A stretch of 64,000 bases of DNA, from the NCBI GenBank assembly GCA_910589015.1, contig CAJUSA010000003.1, positions 124,001-188,000 of the forward strand, read 5' to 3'. This DNA comes from an uncultured Christensenellaceae bacterium. GTDB lineage: Bacteria; Bacillota; Clostridia; Christensenellales; Borkfalkiaceae. A program made the translations under genes and the position numbers. The notes under the pieces are model-generated. The model was given only the letters and a program-made list of their open reading frames with translations, was not told the origin of the DNA and did not search any database. This document shows positions 58,679-64,000 of this stretch, one piece after another. How positions within the stretch are numbered: the first letter of the stretch is position 1; every line of letters begins with the position of its first letter.

Positions 58679-58900
58679 ATGAAAGCATTATTAGACGCAA
58701 TGCAATTTAAGCAGATTATGGACGGCTGCAAACACGCAGTCAGCACGGACAACTCCCGTCCGATACTCGGCTACATCAAGCTGGATATTAAGGGGGAAAC
58801 AATCACGGCGTATGCCTGCGACGGATTCAGGCTTGCAAAGGTTGTTGTTACGAATACCGTACACGCAGCGAGCAATAAGGAAGAATTTATTGCTTATATT
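58679..58900 (+). pseudogene. DNA polymerase III beta-clamp-like (DnaN) fragment
   Basis: The first ~73 residues (MKALLDAMQFKQIMDGCKHAVSTDNSRPILGYIKLDI, then TAYACDGFRLAKV) follow the N-terminal part of phage DnaN-like sliding clamps. The frame then stops at 58915 after a few foreign residues (RLRL). A full clamp would be ~370 residues. Another phage gene continues in a different frame, so this is a second deletion junction. SD AGGAGA. Confidence 0.75.
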
Positions 58901-61900
58901 AGGCTACGCCTTTGAAAAACTTGGTCTCGGCTTTTTACAGAGTATAGAGGGCATTTGGGATTTTACCGCTGGCGGCTTGGCTGATTTATTCGGAGCTCAC
59001 GATTGGGCGGAGCAACAGATGGCAAACGATTGGGTAAACTACGGACACGCAGACGAGTGGTATAATCCCTCTGACGGTTGGCGAGTAGTGGGCGATGTGG
59101 CAGGCGGTGTAGGTACCAGCGTTCCTGCACTTGCCTCTATTGCGGTTGGAGCGGCGATTACATATTTCTCTGGCGGTGCTGCCTCGCCTATTGTGGTACA
59201 ACTTATCACGGGCGCAACGGCAGGCTTAATTGCAGGTTTAGGAGCCGCAGGTACAGCTACAAAAGAGGCATACAAAGAAACAGGACAGCTCACGGGCAAA
59301 GAGTGGGGCTACGGTGCCCTGTCTGGCTTTACTGAGGGCGCAATGGAGGGTGTTACTGACGCTATTGGTTTTGGTGCTGGTACCATCGTTAAAAATTTTA
59401 CGGCAAGTGCGGCAAAAGAGGGGGCAAAGCAGGTAGGAAAGCAAATTGCGAAATCCGCCGCCCGTCAAACGCTTGGTAAAGCAATGATAAAGGGCTTTAT
59501 TGGCGAGGCGTTTGAGGAGGGTGTTCAGGAACTGATTGACCCTGTTTGGAAACGCTTAACTTATGACCCTAACGCTGAAAACGCAACATTTCAAGAGGTT
59601 GCTTATGCTGCCCTTATAGGCGGTCTTAGCGGTGCCATTATGAGCGGTGCCGATGTTTCTATTCGCAACACTGTAAACTATTTCAGCGGCAGTAAAATCA
59701 ACAGCAAAGGCGGAGCAAAGGGCGTTATAGACCTTGCCACAACGATTGCCGAAACTGAGGGCGTAAATCAATCAGGCAACGCTCAGGTTGATTTTGTCGT
59801 AAACACGCTCAGTGAGTTACAGGAAAGCCTGACAAAGACAAACGGCGAGATTAAGACGGCAAAACAGAAAATGCTCGTCGGTGTACTCAGCAAAGCTAAT
59901 ACGGCAGCACCTCTTTCTATCGTCGTAAACCAGAACGCAGACGCAATTTTGGCGGACACAGCGACCACTGTAAAACGCCTTAATGACATCGGATATAAAA
60001 CCTCTAAGGGCGAGGCTGTAACCGTTGAAATGCTTACTCAGGGCGTTACGGGCGAAAGAGGAACGCCTGCATACCGTAAGTCTCTCTCTGAGGCTATGAG
60101 GACAAATGAGGCGTTGCGTGATGTCGCTGTTATGTCGGCGGCAGGACAGCTTAATATGGACGCTGCCCGTTTCTCTCAGCAGACGCTCAGAGGCGAGCAG
60201 TTGTTTAATCAGGCAGACCTCAATCACTTTGTAGAGACCGCTACGGAGGCGCAAAAGCGTGATGTCGGAGAGAGATTGGGTATTACCGATTGGGCGACCG
60301 TTACGGCGGACGAATTAAAGAGCCGCATTGTGGAATATTCCACTAACGGCGGTTTAGACCAATACATCACAGAGCGTAACGAGATTAAAGAGCTCAGTAA
60401 ACTTGAAATATCCAAAAAGGGCTTACCTAAGTATGTTGGCTCCATAAAGCAGGACGGGGCGGTGCGTTATAAGTTCGGAGACGCAAGCGTGGCTATCGTC
60501 AAAAAGGGCGATACCTACCTTGTGTACGACTACGCCAGAGATATAGCCTCTAAGCCGCTTACAAAGGTTGAGGCTAACAGGGTAATAAAAGAAATATACG
60601 CCGCCGCCTCCGCAACCGAGACGGGCTCCGATGTACAGAATTTGTCGCAACAGCAGACGCAGGAAATTGATACTTTCGCCCGTGAGAACGTTCCAGATTA
60701 TAAAAACCTTGTCGGGGCGCAACAGCAGGCTGTCAGACAGACGCTGAGGCAGGCAAGAGCGGCAGGAGTGAGCGAGGCAGACCAAATACTTTACGCCAGC
60801 GTTGCGGCTCGCTCAGGCGTAAATATCGAGTTTGTGAGCGCAGACGACCTGAGGAGAGGAGACAAGAGCGCAGACGCTGGGTATAGTATGAGCGACGAAA
60901 AAATACTTGTCAATCGTGAAATTGCAAGTAACCCGAAAGCCCGTACAGCAGCTAAAATTTTGTTGCACGAATTTACACACGGTATTATCGGAGCCAAAAA
61001 AATTGGGAACAGGACAGTAATAAGAAATCCTAAGGCGTTTAACAAATTTTTTACCGTTGCTGTCAAAGGCTTATCAATGGAGCAACAGATTGACATCTTA
61101 ACGCCGTATGTGGATGGTCGGATTGTGAACGGAAAGTCCGTTACAATGCAGGATTTTCTTAACGGTAAGGTGGATTTTACCAAAAACGACTATATAGAAC
61201 TTAGAGAGGAGCTTGCGGCGCACTTCGTTGAGCGTGAGCTCGGCAACTCTGAGGCTCTGAAACGGATTATATCCGATAAGCCCTCGTTTAAGGACAAACT
61301 TCTTTCGTTCCTGAAAAGGTCTAAGACCGATTACAGCTCAAACGAGAAATTATCCCGTGCGGCTAATGCTCTACTCAAAAAATATCAGAAATTCTTTAAT
61401 CAGTACGCCACGCAGACGAGATACAGCCCGACTGTTACGGGCGATTTGTCCGCTTATCAGAAAACGAAGGCGGCAGGTACGGATACGCAGACGAGGCTCA
61501 GCATAAAGAAAATCGACGGCAGAGATGTTGTCGTGGTTGATACCGACCAACACATATTTGAGGGCGTTACCGACCCTAAGGAACTGAGGCGCATTGCAAG
61601 GGATTATATTTTGCAGAATTTCCGTAACGATGTGTACAGGACAACGGACGGTAAAGGCGTAATTTTCAACCGAAAAGGCGCAAAAAAATCGACAAATACA
61701 GAGCATTTGTCGAAAATAAGAATTTCTACTGAACTTGATAATTTCATAAAGATTGCCGAGTATGTAAAAACGGAGCCGAATGTCAAGAATGTAAACCCTG
61801 AATTTAGCTATTTCGATTATTACAGGGCTAATTTTGTGCTGGACGGAAAGACATTTAGTTGCCTAATCAATGTTGGCGTAAACACCCAAACGGGCGTAGG

Positions 61901-62726
61901 CGTTTTTTATGAAATTACGCAAATAAAAGAGGTGCCCCGTAACAGCTTTGACGGAAATAACCCCGTCTCCCCTGCATCGAACGACACCTCTACTAATATT
62001 ATACCCAACAACGGGGAAAATGTCAACCCTGACGGCAAAAAAAGTGGTAAAAAGCGTTATGCTCTGACGGTTGACGGCGAAAATATTACGGGCGAGGTAG
62101 AACAAACAAAAAACCTCGTCGCTTTACATAATCTTTCCGAGACAAGCCTCTTAAAAGTATTGCAGCTCGGCGGCTTTCCTATGCCGTCTATTGCTATAAC
62201 AAAGGTTGATATGGGGCACAGTGAGTATGGCGACATTACGGTTGTTTTTGGTAGAGATACAATAGACCCTCAAAGAGATAGGAGAAATAAAATTTATTCC
62301 AGAGACGGCTGGACACCTACTGCTCCTAAGGTAGAGTATAAGCCAAACGACAGGGCACTATCTAAAATCCACAAAAAATATAGCGAACTCGTAAGCAAGG
62401 TTGGTTACGACGCTACGAGAGTGTTGTATAACTATGTCAACGATATTGAGCGTCAACTTGAACTGCACGGCGGAGAGATAGGTATTATATCCGAATTGTA
62501 CGATAATACGGAACTTATGAATTTGTTTCTCGTAGATACGGGAGGCGAACTGATTAAGCCTATTTATAAGACAATTAGGAGCGAATTATCGGCAGGCGAG
62601 GTTACATACAGAAAGCGTCTTATTGACGCTCTCGGTAAGGATTTCCTTGCTGAATTTGAAAAAACGAGCGGCAACCTCAATACTCGAAAGGATTTTGTAA
62701 GATTTATCAAGCCGAAAGCGGCTTAG
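58899..62726 (+). pseudogene. Large phage polyvalent protein, N-terminally truncated (zincin and further domains)
   Basis: About 1275 residues from the junction at ~58899. Gly/Ala-rich membrane-active-like region (GDVAGGVGTSVPALASIAVG... to ~60000), a helical region, then LLHEFTHGIIG (HExxH zincin metallopeptidase motif) at ~60960, and C-terminal domains including DVVVVDTDQHIFEG and NLSETSLLKVLQLGGFPMPSIAIT plus DITVVFGRDTID, a module recurrent in huge phage and mobile-element polyvalent proteins. Such proteins are often injected with DNA. The frame is open to 62726. The nearest in-frame ATG (58812) lies inside the dnaN fragment and has no SD, so expression is doubtful. Confidence 0.65.
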
Positions 62727-62745
62727 AGAAAGCCTACAACAAATA

Positions 62746-62774
62746 GGCTCTTTGAAAGATAAGAGCCCTTTTTT
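62746..62774 (+). terminator. Terminator after the phage polyvalent gene
   Basis: GGCTCTT/AAGAGCC stem with an 8-base loop, followed by six T residues. The rest, 62775-62932, is noncoding and includes a repeated AAGAAATTTT motif (62881, 62901) that may be part of an old integrase arm-binding region. Confidence 0.75.
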
Positions 62775-62932
62775 GCTGTCCTGAAAGCCGAGAAAATGCG
62801 TTGTTGTCGGTCAAAAATGGCAATAACCGCTAAAAATCCACCTCTCAGGCGGTCTTTGGGAGCCTAAAACTACCCGTGAAAAGAAATTTTTAGAAAAGTT
62901 AAGAAATTTTCTGAAAAATGCTTGACAAACAT

Positions 62933-62950
62933 CAGAAAAATTTTTGTTTT
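62933..62950. repeat. Right copy of the 18-bp direct repeat (candidate attR)
   Basis: CAGAAAAATTTTTGTTTT, identical to 55083-55100. The host promoter of the next gene begins five bases later, so an insertion here would leave it intact. Confidence 0.55.
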
Positions 62951-62954
62951 CGTC

Positions 62955-62983
62955 TTGAATTTCGGTAAAAACCATGGTATAAT
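62955..62983 (+). promoter_or_regulatory. Promoter of the winged-helix regulator gene
   Basis: TTGAAT at 62955-62960, 17-bp spacer, TATAAT at 62978-62983. A TTGACA at 62922-62927 lies inside the candidate insert and is badly spaced for this -10 box. Confidence 0.75.
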
Positions 62984-63021
62984 ACAAGCGCACGTTATAA
63001 AAGCCGCAAAGGGGTGAAGAA

Positions 63022-63948
63022 ATGTCCGTTCGGGAATACGATTTGCAGATCAACGACGAGGAAAAACTGCCCGACATGATTCAGGCGCTCAACGCGTCCG
63101 TGCGGCGGAAAATGATGGCGCTTTTAAGCCGTTCGTCTTATTCGATCGCCGATCTGGCGAAAATTCTGAAATTACCCATATCCACCGTATCGTTTCACGT
63201 CAACATTTTGCGCAAGGCGGGGTTCGTGAACGTCACCGTAAAGCGCAACACGCGCGGCAACGCCAAGATCGTTTCGCGCCAAATCGACCGCTTCTCGCTC
63301 GGCTTTCTGCTCGATACGCAAACGAAAAGCAAGACCTATTCGATGGAAATTCCGCTCGGCAGTTTCTGCGACGCGCAGATCGAGGCGGGCTGCGGCATGG
63401 CGAACGGCAACGGCATCATCATTGCAGACGATACGCCCGGCGTGTTCTTCTCGCCCGAACGGTATTCGGCGCAGATCATCTGGTTTGCCAAGGGCTACCT
63501 CGAATACCGTATTCCCAACTATATGATGCGCGATAAAAAGGTCAACGCCGTCACGTTCAGCATGGAACTTTGCAGCGAGGCGCCCAACTACCGCAACGAC
63601 TGGGAAAGCGATATCACCTTCTGGGTGAACGGTCAGGAAGTGGCGACTTACGTTTCCCCCGGCGATTTCGGCGGCAGAAGGGGCAGGCTCAATCCCGCGT
63701 GGTGGTCGGATTTTTCCACGCAATACGGCATTATCAAGACGATCAGAATCACGAACGAATGCGTATATCTCGACGAAAACGCCGTGAGCACGCTCAATAT
63801 CGGCAAACTCGGTTTGCAGTCGGGCGATTACATTACGCTTCGTATCGGGATCAAAAAAGACGCGCACCGTCAGGGCGGGCTTAACCTCTTCGGCGAACAG
63901 TTCGGGGATTACGCGCAGGGGCTGGTGTTCACCGTCGATTATAACTGA
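63022..63948 (+). CDS. Winged-helix (ArsR-like) transcriptional regulator with long C-terminal domain
   Basis: 308 residues. Residues ~20-85 form an ArsR-type winged helix: LNASVRRKMMALLSRSSYSIADLAKILKLPISTVSFHVNILRKAGFV. The remaining ~220 residues are a beta-rich sensor domain rich in aromatic residues (SMEIPLGSFCDAQIEAGCGM, DWESDITFWVNGQEVATYVSPGDFGGRRGRLNPAWWS), seen with this HTH in Clostridia sugar-related regulators. It probably senses a carbohydrate or related metabolite. SD AAAGGGGTG. Host codon use resumes here. Confidence 0.85.
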   Translation: MSVREYDLQINDEEKLPDMIQALNASVRRKMMALLSRSSYSIADLAKILKLPISTVSFHVNILRKAGFVNVTVKRNTRGNAKIVSRQIDRFSLGFLLDTQTKSKTYSMEIPLGSFCDAQIEAGCGMANGNGIIIADDTPGVFFSPERYSAQIIWFAKGYLEYRIPNYMMRDKKVNAVTFSMELCSEAPNYRNDWESDITFWVNGQEVATYVSPGDFGGRRGRLNPAWWSDFSTQYGIIKTIRITNECVYLDENAVSTLNIGKLGLQSGDYITLRIGIKKDAHRQGGLNLFGEQFGDYAQGLVFTVDYN

Positions 63949-63963
63949 GAATAAAAGAGAGGG

Positions 63964-64000
63964 AAACCGCGAATGCTGTTAAAAAGGCTTCGCGGTTTTT
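63964..64000 (+). terminator. Terminator after the winged-helix regulator
   Basis: AAACCGCGAA/TTCGCGGTTT stem with a 15-base loop and a T-run reaching the window edge. Confidence 0.8.

Noticed and set aside
55083..62950. Functional prophage or ICE
   Set aside because: No integrase, excisionase, structural, lysis or conjugation genes remain and several genes are truncated.

Overview
The window reads as chromosomal DNA of a GC-rich member of the Firmicutes, class Clostridia. The evidence is strong purine-rich ribosome binding sites, TTGNNN-N17-TATAAT promoters, a fmt-rsmB-rlmN-rpe-thiN housekeeping operon, LspA/Lgt lipoproteins, DUF421/DUF4363 proteins, a THF riboswitch and a SpoVM-like micro-ORF. 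A Christensenellales/Borkfalkia-like gut bacterium would fit the codon use and gene content, but that placement is inference. Host genes favour GAA, GCG and CGC; the block at 55.1-62.9 kb instead favours GAG and AGG and looks foreign.

Layout. 1-6.4 kb: a tightly overlapping housekeeping operon (end of an unknown gene, fmt, rsmB, alpha/beta hydrolase, rlmN, rpe, thiN, a 21-codon spoVM candidate, M19 dipeptidase). 6.4-9.3 kb: a copper operon, csoR then copA with a CopZ-like domain fused to its C-terminus, behind two CsoR-type operators. 9.3-20.5 kb: a DUF421/DUF4363 pair on the minus strand; a folate-type ECF S component behind a THF riboswitch; lgt, pncB, a coiled-coil protein, lspA, an RluD-type pseudouridine synthase, pyrR, a small membrane protein, der and plsY; gpmI convergent on the minus strand. 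20.7-26.7 kb: GH36 alpha-galactosidase, GH13 alpha-glucosidase and tex. 26.7-26.9 kb holds degenerate intergenic repeats.

27.1-51.6 kb: a large LacI-controlled glycan-utilisation locus. It encodes a GDPD-family lipoprotein, the LacI regulator, a 2146-residue modular lipoprotein, two LplB/YtcP-type permeases and a solute-binding lipoprotein, a membrane-anchored protein, a GH2 beta-mannosidase, a HAD phosphatase/mutase, a GH5-like lipoprotein, a GH106-like enzyme, a GH37-like enzyme and an SGNH esterase lipoprotein. Three near-identical palindromes lie upstream of the first gene and of the giant lipoprotein gene. The likely target is a decorated, possibly acetylated, beta-mannose-containing glycan (inference). 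A transglutaminase-like surface protein follows at 51.9-55.0 kb.

55.1-62.95 kb: a decayed prophage-like insert with a RHH protein, small unknowns, a papain-like protein, a YqaJ exonuclease, DUF1351, and truncated recT, dnaN-like and late-gene fragments abruptly joined. It is bracketed by an exact 18-bp direct repeat. The window ends with a winged-helix regulator and its terminator. No rRNA, tRNA or CRISPR array was seen.
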